IMG/VR virus record: IMGVR_UViG_3300007775_000137
Span: 1 to 52,788 of that record
Direction: 5' to 3' (one strand)
Source: a virus
Length of the DNA stretch: 52,788 bases
Shown here: in pieces, positions 15,042 through 24,731 of the stretch
How positions within the stretch are numbered: position 1 is the first letter of the stretch
Layout: each line of letters opens with the position of its first letter
Position numbers and translations under genes: made by a program
The notes under the pieces: model-generated
The model's input: only the letters and a program-made list of their open reading frames with translations
The model's database searches: none
Told to the model about the DNA's origin: nothing

Positions 15042-15716
15042 TTATTTTCCCAATATTGGCAGATAGTTGCAATGATTATAAAAACACCCGGTATTTGTGG
15101 CGGTTGGCATAGGTGTATTTGTTGGCTGTAGTGTTGGTTCCATTGTTGCATTACTGGTAGCTGTTGGCTCTGGTTTTATACCAGGATAGATAGTTTTGAA
15201 AATTGTGGCTGGTACATTTGCCGTCCCATTGCCATTAGTGGAAATTGGCCCATGCTTCGCAGCATACCGTCCCTCGCAATCCTCTGGTATTAGATTTTTA
15301 GTACCACCTGCCACAGATAGCGACCATCCAACATCGGGCAATTCCCATCCCGTCAAACCGCCATTCTCAAAACAACCATTAGGAATTACAACGCCATCTA
15401 TTGCAATTCCTTTAATTTTCCAGCCCAACGAATTTTGAGGAAATTCACTGGTAAAACCCACTCGCAAAACATCACAACCAGACAAGTCAACATCTATAGA
15501 ATGTTTATTCCAGCCACCCGGCTGAGACATGCCGTCAAGATGTTCAATAGTGGTTATTTCACTATTACAATCTACCCAGACATCCATATACGAGCCGCGC
15601 ACAGTAATTACCCAGTATGAAATGGTTGAACTTTCAGCACTTGCCGATGAAAACAGCCAGATTGCCAAAAGCAAACCAGCAATAAAGCCAATTGATTTTA
15701 AGATTTTATTTGCCAT
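15042..15716 (-). CDS. secreted protein with Chloroflexota-type C-terminus
   Basis: 224 aa with GAGGAAAA before ATG 15716. Residues 1-27 are a signal peptide (basic start, hydrophobic GFIAGLLLAIWLF, then SASA). The middle is beta-rich (residues 30-170) and resembles carbohydrate-binding or F5/8-type folds. It ends with a Pro-Thr linker (PEPTATSNATMEPTLQPTN) and NYLPILGK, which resembles the YLP-hydrophobic-K tail of many Chloroflexota secreted proteins. It may coat the infected cell or block superinfection. The role is inferred. Confidence 0.6.
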   Translation of the reverse strand: MANKILKSIGFIAGLLLAIWLFSSASAESSTISYWVITVRGSYMDVWVDCNSEITTIEHLDGMSQPGGWNKHSIDVDLSGCDVLRVGFTSEFPQNSLGWKIKGIAIDGVVIPNGCFENGGLTGWELPDVGWSLSVAGGTKNLIPEDCEGRYAAKHGPISTNGNGTANVPATIFKTIYPGIKPEPTATSNATMEPTLQPTNTPMPTATNTGCFYNHCNYLPILGK

Positions 15717-16363
15717 TTTTCCTCATATCGTTTCTTATTTGCCATAAAAAACTCATTCATGTTTTTGAGTTTGCCACTGGTAGCATTTCCCGCATGGTTA
15801 CACCATCCTGCCTTTTTCATCGTATAGCCAGCGGCCAAAACACGTTGCCAATAATCCCGATCTTCAAAATAGCCAAACTTATAACCTTCATCCAGCAAAC
15901 CAACATCAACCACAATACCGGGTTTTGTCATCCATAACGCACCAAACATAGTACCAACTGTTGCATCTTGCACACCCGCTTTATGTTCAGGATCGTGCGC
16001 ATGTAGGTGCGAGGATATTACGCCCGTCTTTTCATCCCACGCGCTTGACATATACTCAAACCAGTTAGGCAAAAATTCTATATCATTGTTGGCAACTACA
16101 ATCCAGTCAGCATCCATTGATATTTTTAATCCCTGATTGACTGCCCTTGCAAAACCATAATTAGACGGATTACGCCGATAATAGCCACTGGTTGAAATTG
16201 CCATCAAATAGCCAGTTCCCATTTGAGAACCGTTATCAATAATTAAAACCCGGTATGGTTGAGATGTATTTTCACGCAATGATTCAACGCATCGCGCTGT
16301 CCACTTAAGCAAAGCATTATTGTTATCAGGCAGCAAATAGCAAGGAATAATTACGTGAATCAT
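15698..16363 (-). CDS. family 2 glycosyltransferase
   Basis: 221 aa. HVIIPCYL opens the GT-A fold, followed by YRVLIIDNGSQ, NYGFARAVNQGL, WIVVANNDIEFLPNW (a D-x-D-like NND motif) and YFEDRDYWQRVLAAGY with the acceptor-site ED. This is the rhamnosyl/dTDP-sugar transferase-like GT2 type. It overlaps the secreted protein gene by 19 bp and the sulfotransferase gene by ATGA. It sits inside the tail operon and may decorate tail proteins or cell-surface glycans. Confidence 0.8.
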   Translation of the reverse strand: MIHVIIPCYLLPDNNNALLKWTARCVESLRENTSQPYRVLIIDNGSQMGTGYLMAISTSGYYRRNPSNYGFARAVNQGLKISMDADWIVVANNDIEFLPNWFEYMSSAWDEKTGVISSHLHAHDPEHKAGVQDATVGTMFGALWMTKPGIVVDVGLLDEGYKFGYFEDRDYWQRVLAAGYTMKKAGWCNHAGNATSGKLKNMNEFFMANKKRYEEKWQIKS

Positions 16364-16863
16364 GATGTTTGCCTTTTGCCAAAACCATGCCGTTTTTCAA
16401 TCGACACCCAAAGCTCATGAGAGTCGAGCGAATGATAATCAATCTCATATGATTCCTTACACAATGCTTTTTGCCATGTATACCATGCCTGATATTTCAC
16501 CAGCGAAATAATACCATTTGAGCGATTGTATTTTTTCAATTCATTTTGCCGCTCACCTTGCCAACCAATCCTTGCTTCACTGGCTACAATCTCATGTACC
16601 GGTCTGCTTACCATAATAATGGTTGCATCCAACTCATGAATGACATGACAAATTGCTGGACATTGCAAAACAAATTTATCTTGAGTTTCAACCATCTTTT
16701 TGGCAGCTTCAAAACTGCTAATATTGATATGTTCCTCAGTGTAAAAATTGTAGCCCAAATCATGAGCTAGAATTTTAGCGCATATGGTTGTACCGCTTCT
16801 TTGCGGCCCTGTTACCAAGATTTTTGAACCCTGTATGGTTGGCATTATATCTAAATAGTTCAT
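16360..16863 (-). CDS. sulfotransferase-like P-loop protein
   Basis: 167 aa. ILVTGPQRSGTTICAKILA carries the RSGTT phosphosulfate loop of sulfotransferases, a P-loop variant. TIIMVSRPVHEIVASE matches the 3'-phosphate-binding RxPxExxxS segment. Shorter than typical sulfotransferases (about 250 aa). It is flanked by two glycosyltransferases, so a sulfated glycan product is plausible. A kinase-like role is the alternative. Confidence 0.6.
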   Translation of the reverse strand: MNYLDIMPTIQGSKILVTGPQRSGTTICAKILAHDLGYNFYTEEHINISSFEAAKKMVETQDKFVLQCPAICHVIHELDATIIMVSRPVHEIVASEARIGWQGERQNELKKYNRSNGIISLVKYQAWYTWQKALCKESYEIDYHSLDSHELWVSIEKRHGFGKRQTS

Positions 16864-18083
16864 GATAATGCGGCTGCTAATTGGCAGCTAACCGCCTCTA
16901 AGCTTTTCACCTGTCGCACTCGCACATGCCCCGCCAATACAGGGTTATTGCTCATATGATAAACAATCTGATTAGCAATATTTTTCATGTACATTTTGCG
17001 ATCTGCATAATTCGTTTCAGTTGTGCCGAGTAAACCAGTGGTGATGTCAATATTTGCGCTAAATTTGCCCCACACCAATTCCTGCCACTGGTGAAACGGA
17101 CGTAAGTCCATATTCAAAACCAAGCCGCATCTAGCCCATGCCGCTTCAATGGCTACAATTGAATCAGTTTCGGATCGGCTAGGATGTACCAGAATATCAC
17201 CATATTCAAACAGTTCACGAATAACCTTATGAGGCACATGGTAAGGTGCATAATCTGACATAAAAATGACAGGCGTTTTAATTCCGGCCATTTGGCGCAA
17301 TTCATCACGGTAAGTCTTTTTATCACCGCCTGTTGAGTGAAAATCTGCCACAACGACAGGCGCATAAAAACCCATCTCGTTAAGTTGCTCAAAAATTTCT
17401 ATAACGATGTGTGGCTGTTTCCCCCGGTCTAATCGGCACGGGTAAACTGCTATCATGTCGGCTTGCCATAATTTATTGTCGGCAATTACTTTTTTTGTGA
17501 GTGGCTCATAATATTCTGTAATGTCCAGCGTATTAGGCACTATCGCTGTTTCATCGACTTCGTAGCCATACAACCCCGCTTTACGTATCTTTTCCTCATT
17601 GTCAAAAACCGCCAAAGTTGAATGAGGAAACTTGCCTAATAATTCTTTCTGATATTTTCCAGCTTGCCTAATGACATCCATTTTAGTGGCAGAATGAACC
17701 AAATGAAGCCATTTTATATCAGGATTTTCAATAGCAAACCGCCGCGCTGCTACGTGCATTTTCCACATTGCTGGCTGGTAAATTAAGTCATTCGTTACGA
17801 TGGCATCAAAACCCGGTATGGTGGTCATGAGTTCGTTGTAAATATGCTCAATTTCCGATTCTGTATCATTGTCAATTTTGACAACATTGTCACATTTGCC
17901 CTGATTTATCTCAATTATTTTAGGATTGCCATATTGACGGAATGAATCATCATAGCCATTTTTGACAACCAATACAGGGTTATAACCGCGCATTTGCAGC
18001 ATAAGCAATTGGTTTTTCACGGCTCCACAAATGGAGTATGCCGGGTCATAATTTAATAAATCTGTCAGTATTGCAATTTTCAT
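16860..18083 (-). CDS. GT4-type glycosyltransferase
   Basis: 407 aa. GT-B fold: MKIAILTDLLNYDPAYSICG at the N-terminus, and AVYPCRLDRGKQPHIVIEIF plus DILVHPSRSETDSIVAIEAA in the C-terminal half. The latter gives the S-x-x-E(T/S)xxxxxxEA nucleotide-sugar site. Retaining transferase, sugar unknown. Coupled by ATGA to the preceding tail gene and to the sulfotransferase. Its presence between structural tail genes suggests late expression. Confidence 0.8.
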   Translation of the reverse strand: MKIAILTDLLNYDPAYSICGAVKNQLLMLQMRGYNPVLVVKNGYDDSFRQYGNPKIIEINQGKCDNVVKIDNDTESEIEHIYNELMTTIPGFDAIVTNDLIYQPAMWKMHVAARRFAIENPDIKWLHLVHSATKMDVIRQAGKYQKELLGKFPHSTLAVFDNEEKIRKAGLYGYEVDETAIVPNTLDITEYYEPLTKKVIADNKLWQADMIAVYPCRLDRGKQPHIVIEIFEQLNEMGFYAPVVVADFHSTGGDKKTYRDELRQMAGIKTPVIFMSDYAPYHVPHKVIRELFEYGDILVHPSRSETDSIVAIEAAWARCGLVLNMDLRPFHQWQELVWGKFSANIDITTGLLGTTETNYADRKMYMKNIANQIVYHMSNNPVLAGHVRVRQVKSLEAVSCQLAAALS

Positions 18084-20068
18084 CGGTTGCCTCGGAGGGA
18101 TAAATAACGCTGCACAGTTTCAAGTTGCACAGACATCATTAACTCGGTTCCAATTTGCCATTGCGGATTAGAAGATCGTCGCATAGTCAAAAAATATAGC
18201 CTTTGCTGCTTTCCAGACTGTAAAATAAATTGACCATTGGCAACTACTTGTAAATTCATAGCTACATCATTATTAGTAGTTTCGCGCACGATACCAGATG
18301 GCGAATTTCTACCTTTTCTTACTGATATTGAATCTAAATATCCTATATTAGCATTGCCTAAAATTCTATCAGTATTAAATGTTCCTGCGGGATAAAAATC
18401 AGCAGCGTATTCATCAATTGGCATTAACCAAACTTGCCAATAATTTATTGTAGCGGTACTAGCATAAACAATATTTATTCGTATTTCTATTTCATCAGGA
18501 TCATTAAATTCAGTGGGAGCTAAAATCAATTGCCCTAAATCAATTGCAAAGTTATCAGAAATAGTTATGGCTTCCCTTCCAACAGAAGGCAATTCAACAG
18601 TTGACCCGGTACTGCCAATAGTATATTGAATGTAAAATGTCGTGTCTACAGGAATGCCCGTACCAGTAATAAGCCAAACATGATATGAACCTAAATACTG
18701 ACTAGCCAATGTTTCATCTATTGTAAATGCGATTACCTTTGTGCCTGTCGTTGTTGATTGTGCAGCGCGTCCGGTTGGCGATTCCGAGTCGTCAACAAAA
18801 GATGCTCCGCCCAATGCTATCGATATGCCTGCTGGATTTTGTTCATCTGCTACATTCAGAACTGGCGTAAAATCAGCACCGCGATCCATGCTACGCAACC
18901 CGACAATCACCCTTTGAATACGGCCAATCCCGTTTAGGTCGTTAATATCAATATAGCGATTTTGTACAATGCTTTTAACCAATGCAGGAATATCACCACC
19001 GATAATATTGCTTTGAATTTCTACATACGGCCAAACAACGCTATACGGTTGTCTATTTTGGATAATTACCGCTTGTGTTGCATTTGTTGTCGCATATCTA
19101 AAACGAATAAAATATCCATCTGTCACACCAATTGGCGTATTTGTTGCCCAGTCGTTAGGTTGCTGAAATGAAACAACCCTAACGCCAGTATTCAAAAATG
19201 AATCTGTCTCATCTCTGATAATAGAAAGTGCAGTCCATGCACTACCATCCCAATATTCCCATACACCACCAGTCCCCCCAACTTGCGCCTGTGAAATATC
19301 AAATACAATATTAGAAAACGGCCCAGAATCAGTTAAGCTGGTATCAATTCCGAACTCGGTTTCGTTACTTCCTCCAGTCCCCACAATAGTATACGGCAAG
19401 GCACTTCCCCAAATATTTGCCGCTGTTGACTGTTGAATTGTTGTAATATTTGCCACATTTCTACGGTTGGCAACAAAAACATCAGCAGTTGTAACAGCTT
19501 GCCTTACACCAGAACTATCTACATTGCCATACGAATTGCTTTCATAATCCTCAACAGAACTAATTGCAATTGCATTACTAGAACCCGGTATCTCTTGCAA
19601 CCACTCGCGCCGCTCAATTGCCAGCGGCAAATCTCGCATAGTGGTTTTAATGCCTGTAAACGGTTGACGATAGTAATTTTGGTCATTTCCCAAGCGACCC
19701 TTTACCACCAAACAATACCGGGTATTAGTCTCACATTTCGCTTTTGCCTTTAGATAAACAGGTGTATTCTGCCAATCAGTTGTCCAGTAAGCATTTGCCT
19801 TTTCCAGCAACCGCCGCAACTCTTGCAAATTATAAGCAACATTGTCAGGATTTTGACCGTTAATTGTCAGGCCAAATTGCTCCTGTGCTGTTGCCCATTT
19901 TGCCACGCGCAATTGCCGCCAGTCGGCTAACGGCGGGTCTTGAAAAATACCGCCGCCTTTATAATCAGTAATAGCAGGAACCCAATTAACCAGATGAAAA
20001 CCGCTTGATTCGTCAATCAAACTAATATAGGTAGTGCCATCTGTTATCCTTAAAATTGCATCCGTCAT
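18080..20068 (-). CDS. tail protein (distal tail/baseplate-like)
   Basis: 662 aa, directly after the tape measure gene (TAATG overlap), where siphoviruses keep the distal tail or tail-lysin protein. The N-terminus (ILRITDGTTYISLIDESSGF) is Dit-like. The middle has GVWEYWDGSAWTALSIIRDE, a motif common in phage receptor or baseplate modules, and the C-terminus (SISVRKGRNSPSGIVRET) is beta-rich. No enzymatic motif is seen. Assignment rests mainly on position. Confidence 0.6.
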   Translation of the reverse strand: MTDAILRITDGTTYISLIDESSGFHLVNWVPAITDYKGGGIFQDPPLADWRQLRVAKWATAQEQFGLTINGQNPDNVAYNLQELRRLLEKANAYWTTDWQNTPVYLKAKAKCETNTRYCLVVKGRLGNDQNYYRQPFTGIKTTMRDLPLAIERREWLQEIPGSSNAIAISSVEDYESNSYGNVDSSGVRQAVTTADVFVANRRNVANITTIQQSTAANIWGSALPYTIVGTGGSNETEFGIDTSLTDSGPFSNIVFDISQAQVGGTGGVWEYWDGSAWTALSIIRDETDSFLNTGVRVVSFQQPNDWATNTPIGVTDGYFIRFRYATTNATQAVIIQNRQPYSVVWPYVEIQSNIIGGDIPALVKSIVQNRYIDINDLNGIGRIQRVIVGLRSMDRGADFTPVLNVADEQNPAGISIALGGASFVDDSESPTGRAAQSTTTGTKVIAFTIDETLASQYLGSYHVWLITGTGIPVDTTFYIQYTIGSTGSTVELPSVGREAITISDNFAIDLGQLILAPTEFNDPDEIEIRINIVYASTATINYWQVWLMPIDEYAADFYPAGTFNTDRILGNANIGYLDSISVRKGRNSPSGIVRETTNNDVAMNLQVVANGQFILQSGKQQRLYFLTMRRSSNPQWQIGTELMMSVQLETVQRYLSLRGNR

Positions 20069-23000
20069 TAGATAGCCTCTGAAACTTTCTGCAAAATGAA
20101 GTCACCCAAGAATTGTAAATCCATTTCATTCCCAACTTGCATACCAGACATATCAACTTGTGCTGTTTTGGTAACGGTAGTAGTCGATGGCTGATTGATT
20201 ACCGATGGCATAGCCGCCTGACTTTGCACAGGTTGTACCATGCGATTTATCATTGATTCCATAGCCTGTGCCGGACTGGTAGAGGTTTGATCAATGCCCT
20301 CCGCCAAACCAGTTGTAATGTATTTGCCAATTTGTTTGAATACGCCAGATGGTGAGGCAATTTGCAATTGGTCATTCGCCTGTTCAATAATTGCCTGAAT
20401 TGCACGGGTCATGGCCTCGACTAATCCTTGTGTATCTGCCCCCAAGCCAAGCTCCAAACCGCCTAAAATATCCTTTGCATTTAGCCCATTTTCGGTAATC
20501 AAATCAAGTAATTTTTGCTGCTGCTCTAAAAATGCAAGGTCGGCTTGTGCTTTTTGCAATGCCACAATGCTGGCTTGTGCTTGTTCATATTCCGCTGTTG
20601 CTCCGTTTAATTCACCCTGTACGCGCCAAATGGACTCAATATCTTTTTGCATTTCAGTATTGCCGCTATGAATTGCGGCAAAATACGCATTGACCAAACT
20701 CGTCGGATCGGTTTCTATCCCAAATTTATCGGTAAAACTAGACATCAATGAATCAAGATTGAATTGCCTATTTTCAACCGCCGCTTCTAATTCTGGCAAA
20801 ATATCATTTTTCAATTGATTAACAAAACCGCCGCCAATTCCACCCAATGCACCGCCAATATCAAATAAAGCAGCGATTGATTCTTGCACCGATGGCGCAA
20901 TAGCATTAATGCCACCAATCAAACCTAGACCGATATTTGTGCCAATATCATAAAATACCTTTGATGGAGAGTGGGAATTTAATGCATCTTTTGCGGCATC
21001 AATAGCACCCTGTATCATATCGCCAATGGCACCTGCAATAGCTGCGGCTCCATTAGTAATTGCGCTTACTACACCATCTATAATAGTTTGTCCCAATGCT
21101 GCCCAGTCAATACTATCAAACCAGTCTTTAATTGAAGTCCACCATGCCTGAATTTTAGGCTGTGCATAAAACCAGAATTCACCCAAACCGACTACCATAT
21201 CGACAATCAGATTGATTGCCATTTGTTTCCAGTCGGTTTCGGTTACCCAGTCAACGAAATTTTGCGCCCACTGATCAAGTGTTGCTGGTACTTCCTCATT
21301 AAAGAATTGAAATGCATCAATAATAAAAGTGACAATATCATAGCCGATCTGTTTCCAATCGATTGATTCTACCCAGTCAGCAAATGCCTGATACCATGTG
21401 CCTAGAGTTTCGGCTACATTTGCTACAAAATTTACTAAACCTTCGATGACAAACATCACAATATTTAGGCCAATTTGCACCCAGTCAACACTATCCACCC
21501 ATGTTGTAAACGAAGTCCACCAGCCCGATAGTGTTTCCCCAACGAATGAAATAAAGTTATTCAAGCCATTCAAAACAAATGTGACAATTGAATTGCCAAT
21601 TGCCAGCCAATCAACCGACTGAACCCAACTGATAAATGATTGATACCAACCCTGTAAGACAGGCAATACACCAGCAACAAAACCAGATAAAGCATCTAAA
21701 ATTGAGTTTAATAAATCTAATCCAATGCTTGCCCAGTCTTGCGAGTCAGAGGTTCCTTTGAAAAAATTAAATAATCCCGTAACTGCCAATGCAATTAAGC
21801 CAACCGCCCCAGCTATAGCATTGCCAATAAATGTAATGACACTTTCACCTACTGCTATCCAATCTATGTTATTTATTGATTCAGTAATTGATACTAAAAG
21901 GTTGCCAGCCCATGTTCCAAAAGACTCGCCTAAATTAGACATTCCCTCTAAAAATTTTGTGATTAAATCTTGCCCCAAAGCGGCAAAGTCAGTTTCAGTT
22001 ATAAAATTGCGAATGTTTTCAATAATCTGCTGAATACCGCCAAAATGAGATATTGCCGCACCAAGTGCAGCAAATCCAACAATTAGCAAGCCGATAGGTG
22101 AAATTAAAGCAGCAATTAAACCGCCAATTGTGGTGAGAACGGATACGATAATACCAGCTCCCAAAACAGCACCGATACCAACTAATGCGCCCTTAAATTC
22201 TTTTGCATGGTCTTTTACAAATTCTATAATTGGCGTGACAAAATCATCTATTGCTTTAACCGCATCTTTTAATTGCTTAATAAAATCTTTTGATATGCCG
22301 CCTTTTTCCAGTCCACCAAAAAAAGCATCTAGTGGCGATTCGCCATCTTGCAATAAACTAACAAATTCACTAATACCACCTGATATATTTTCAAATGCTT
22401 TTACCACCTTTGGCCCGACATTCTGAACAAAGACCAAAAAATTATCTGCCAAATCTCTAATAAGCGGTAAAAATGCTTGTCCAATTTGTAGTTTCAAACC
22501 GTCAATAACACTGCTAATAATTTCCATTACACCAGCAACAGAATCCATTCGTTCCAATGCCGCCGCTGCTGACTTTGTTTCCGACATTGACGCGGCTAAT
22601 TCTGCAAAACCATCTGCCCCTTCTTTGGAAAGAGCAATAGCAGTACCTAAAGCGTCTGCCCCGAATATGGTTTCTAAGTACGCGCTTCTTTCGGCATCAG
22701 TTAGGGTATTAGTTGTTTCGATTAAATCACCCTGTATGGCGTTTAATGGCCCCATAACCGCCGCCGTATTGGCAAGTTGTAATTGCAAATCTTCTAATTT
22801 ATTAGCTCTGGCCTCATCTGATAAACCAGCACCTTTTACCCCTGTTTCATAATCCTGAATTGAGATTAGCGTACGATTATAAATACCTTGTAATCTAGCA
22901 AGTTCTTCATTTTGCGCTGCCGTTCGACCGCCCACTTCAACCATTGCAGTGGAGGTGCCAAATAGTGCATTTTCCAAAATGCCGCTTACTTCCGCCATGC

Positions 23001-23862
23001 TTTTCAATTGCCCGTTGGCATCAAAAAACATATTAGTACCAGCAGATGTAACTAGCCCCAATTGCTGCATGGCCTCTGCTGCTTTGTCACTAGCAGGCGT
23101 TAATCTGGTTAGGAAATTCCTAAACCCAGTACCCGCCTTCATACCGCTGCCCATTTCATCAGCACTAGTAGCAATTACAGCATTAAAATCTTCCATTGAC
23201 ACATTCATAATAGCCGCTGCGGCTCCACCATTCCGCAAAGCTAGGCTGTAATCGTCAATGGTAAACTTTGAATTAGTCGTGACTGACACTATGCCGTCAA
23301 CTGCCCCTTGCATGTCCTTAGCTTCGATATTAAAAATAGCCATTGCATCAGTAGCAATATTGGCCGCATTGCCAAATTCAGCACCCGTCGCATTTGCCAG
23401 CAAAACGGTAGACCTTGCCGCGCCGTCTAAGATTTCCTGCATGGTCAAACCATTACGCGCCAATAGTTCTATAGCATTCGCAGCTTCTTCGGCTGTGACT
23501 TTTAAGCCGGGATCAATACCTAAATCAACAATCAAATCAGATAGCGGCTGAATATCATCTTTCGTGGTATTCATTACAGCGGCAATGTTGCCCATTTGAT
23601 CTTCCATGTCGATTGCCGCTTTGATACCACTACCAGTAAAAGCAATTATGCCAGTCGTAGCCGCTGCTAATCCAGCCACCAACGCACCCGCCGCAATGCC
23701 GCCAATTTTTAACAGCGAATCACCCATACTATTTAAGCCAGGGACAATACCATCAGCAGAACGGCCAAAACCACGAACATCATCATCCATCTGGCCTATG
23801 CCGCGCCGGAAAGATGACAACCCCTCAATTGTGGCTTCAACCCCTATTTTCTCTAGTGCCAT
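20068..23862 (-). CDS. tail tape measure protein
   Basis: 1264 aa. It begins with an alpha-helical head domain (EATIEGLSSFRRGIGQMDDD) and a TP901-type tape-measure region rich in Ala/Gly (AANAIELLARNGLTMQEIL, ATSADEMGSGMKAGTGFRN). Two hydrophobic segments lie near residue 570 (IVSVLTTIGGLIAALISPIG). Residues ~640-960 are tandem ~45-residue repeats with a W-x-SVDW-xxIG-xxIV core. Length sets tail length; at ~1.5 angstrom per residue this suggests a tail near 190 nm. Confidence 0.9.
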   Translation of the reverse strand: MALEKIGVEATIEGLSSFRRGIGQMDDDVRGFGRSADGIVPGLNSMGDSLLKIGGIAAGALVAGLAAATTGIIAFTGSGIKAAIDMEDQMGNIAAVMNTTKDDIQPLSDLIVDLGIDPGLKVTAEEAANAIELLARNGLTMQEILDGAARSTVLLANATGAEFGNAANIATDAMAIFNIEAKDMQGAVDGIVSVTTNSKFTIDDYSLALRNGGAAAAIMNVSMEDFNAVIATSADEMGSGMKAGTGFRNFLTRLTPASDKAAEAMQQLGLVTSAGTNMFFDANGQLKSMAEVSGILENALFGTSTAMVEVGGRTAAQNEELARLQGIYNRTLISIQDYETGVKGAGLSDEARANKLEDLQLQLANTAAVMGPLNAIQGDLIETTNTLTDAERSAYLETIFGADALGTAIALSKEGADGFAELAASMSETKSAAAALERMDSVAGVMEIISSVIDGLKLQIGQAFLPLIRDLADNFLVFVQNVGPKVVKAFENISGGISEFVSLLQDGESPLDAFFGGLEKGGISKDFIKQLKDAVKAIDDFVTPIIEFVKDHAKEFKGALVGIGAVLGAGIIVSVLTTIGGLIAALISPIGLLIVGFAALGAAISHFGGIQQIIENIRNFITETDFAALGQDLITKFLEGMSNLGESFGTWAGNLLVSITESINNIDWIAVGESVITFIGNAIAGAVGLIALAVTGLFNFFKGTSDSQDWASIGLDLLNSILDALSGFVAGVLPVLQGWYQSFISWVQSVDWLAIGNSIVTFVLNGLNNFISFVGETLSGWWTSFTTWVDSVDWVQIGLNIVMFVIEGLVNFVANVAETLGTWYQAFADWVESIDWKQIGYDIVTFIIDAFQFFNEEVPATLDQWAQNFVDWVTETDWKQMAINLIVDMVVGLGEFWFYAQPKIQAWWTSIKDWFDSIDWAALGQTIIDGVVSAITNGAAAIAGAIGDMIQGAIDAAKDALNSHSPSKVFYDIGTNIGLGLIGGINAIAPSVQESIAALFDIGGALGGIGGGFVNQLKNDILPELEAAVENRQFNLDSLMSSFTDKFGIETDPTSLVNAYFAAIHSGNTEMQKDIESIWRVQGELNGATAEYEQAQASIVALQKAQADLAFLEQQQKLLDLITENGLNAKDILGGLELGLGADTQGLVEAMTRAIQAIIEQANDQLQIASPSGVFKQIGKYITTGLAEGIDQTSTSPAQAMESMINRMVQPVQSQAAMPSVINQPSTTTVTKTAQVDMSGMQVGNEMDLQFLGDFILQKVSEAI

Positions 23863-23877
23863 TCTTTATAAATCCTT

Positions 23878-23909
23878 AAAATAAAATACCCTGCCAACAT
23901 ACAGGGTAT
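23878..23909 (-). terminator. weak terminator between chaperone and tape measure genes
   Basis: On the minus strand ATACCCTG (23909-23902) pairs with CAGGGTAT (23893-23886) and is followed by TTTTATTTT. One arm carries the dispersed motif (ATACAGGG at 23899). It may reduce tape-measure transcription relative to the upstream tail genes. Confidence 0.5.
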
Positions 23910-23912
23910 CTA

Positions 23913-24184
23913 TCATTTCTTTTTAGGCTTTGGTATGCTGACATCCGTTTTATGAGCCTCTATGCTGTTGTGCAATCTATGCCATGCTATTACCCGCGCT
24001 TTGAATTCAGTCGGATACTCATTGCTTTCCCACTGCCACATATTAAGTCCAGCGGCTGTCCCAGCTTCCCACTCCTCGAATTCTGGTACAAAACCCGGTA
24101 TGGTTAGCCCAAAATGAATAGATGCGTTTAGGCGATTCCTTAATGGAACCGCCAAAACATCAGAACCATTCCACTTAACTCCGA
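23913..24184 (-). CDS. frameshift extension of the tail assembly chaperone (GT-like)
   Basis: Reading frame +1 relative to the upstream chaperone. After slippage at UUU-CGG (24186-24181) it adds about 90 residues, from GVKWNGSDVL to a lysine-rich end (SIPKPKKK). It has no ribosome site of its own in a sensible place and is located exactly between tail tube and tape measure, the canonical G/GT position. The product would be a 184+ residue fusion made in small amounts. See the matching finding for the slip site. Confidence 0.65.
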
Positions 24185-24729
24185 AATTGCGCCGCCGCGC
24201 TTTCCACGTCCTCCTGTGCAATATTGGATTTACGGCCAATGATTTGGAAAAGTTTTGTAGAATCCTTTTCTGTACACGCCACGCCACGCAACCATTCAAG
24301 ATAGCAGGCACGCGGATTGTCAGATAGGTTGCTCATTAATTCCATCTCAAAACGCCACTCATCAGAATCATATGTCATCATGCCATCTGGAACCGATACT
24401 AATTCAGTACCACGCAGCAAAATAAAGTTACTAATTGCCATTGACATGGATAGATTCCACGAAGTAAGCGCGTCTTGAAAATCAGGATCATCGTGATTTG
24501 GTTCTTTGCGCCCTTTACTTTCAATCATCACAATCGGCGGCTTGGGTTTTTCACGCAGATATTTGTCAGAAATGGAGCCGAGCGATTGACGGTTAACCGC
24601 CTTAAGACGTAACTTAACCCCGTATGATGTGGTAAAAGTGTCAGGACTTACACCATTTTTACTTGCCTGTATTTGGTCAACTTCAACAGCCGCCGCTACA
24701 GGATTACTAATTTCGTATTGTTTTTCCAT
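24175..24729 (-). CDS. tail assembly chaperone (G-like)
   Basis: 184 aa, two bases after the tail tube gene. The content (TSYGVKLRLKAVNRQSLGSI, GRKEPNHDDPDFQDALTSWN, acidic helices, AQEDVESAAAQFRS) is typical of phage tail tube/tape-measure chaperones, which keep the tape measure soluble. The gene ends a few codons after the likely +1 slip site. It resembles no other family. Confidence 0.7.
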   Translation of the reverse strand: MEKQYEISNPVAAAVEVDQIQASKNGVSPDTFTTSYGVKLRLKAVNRQSLGSISDKYLREKPKPPIVMIESKGRKEPNHDDPDFQDALTSWNLSMSMAISNFILLRGTELVSVPDGMMTYDSDEWRFEMELMSNLSDNPRACYLEWLRGVACTEKDSTKLFQIIGRKSNIAQEDVESAAAQFRS

Positions 24730-24731
24730 AG

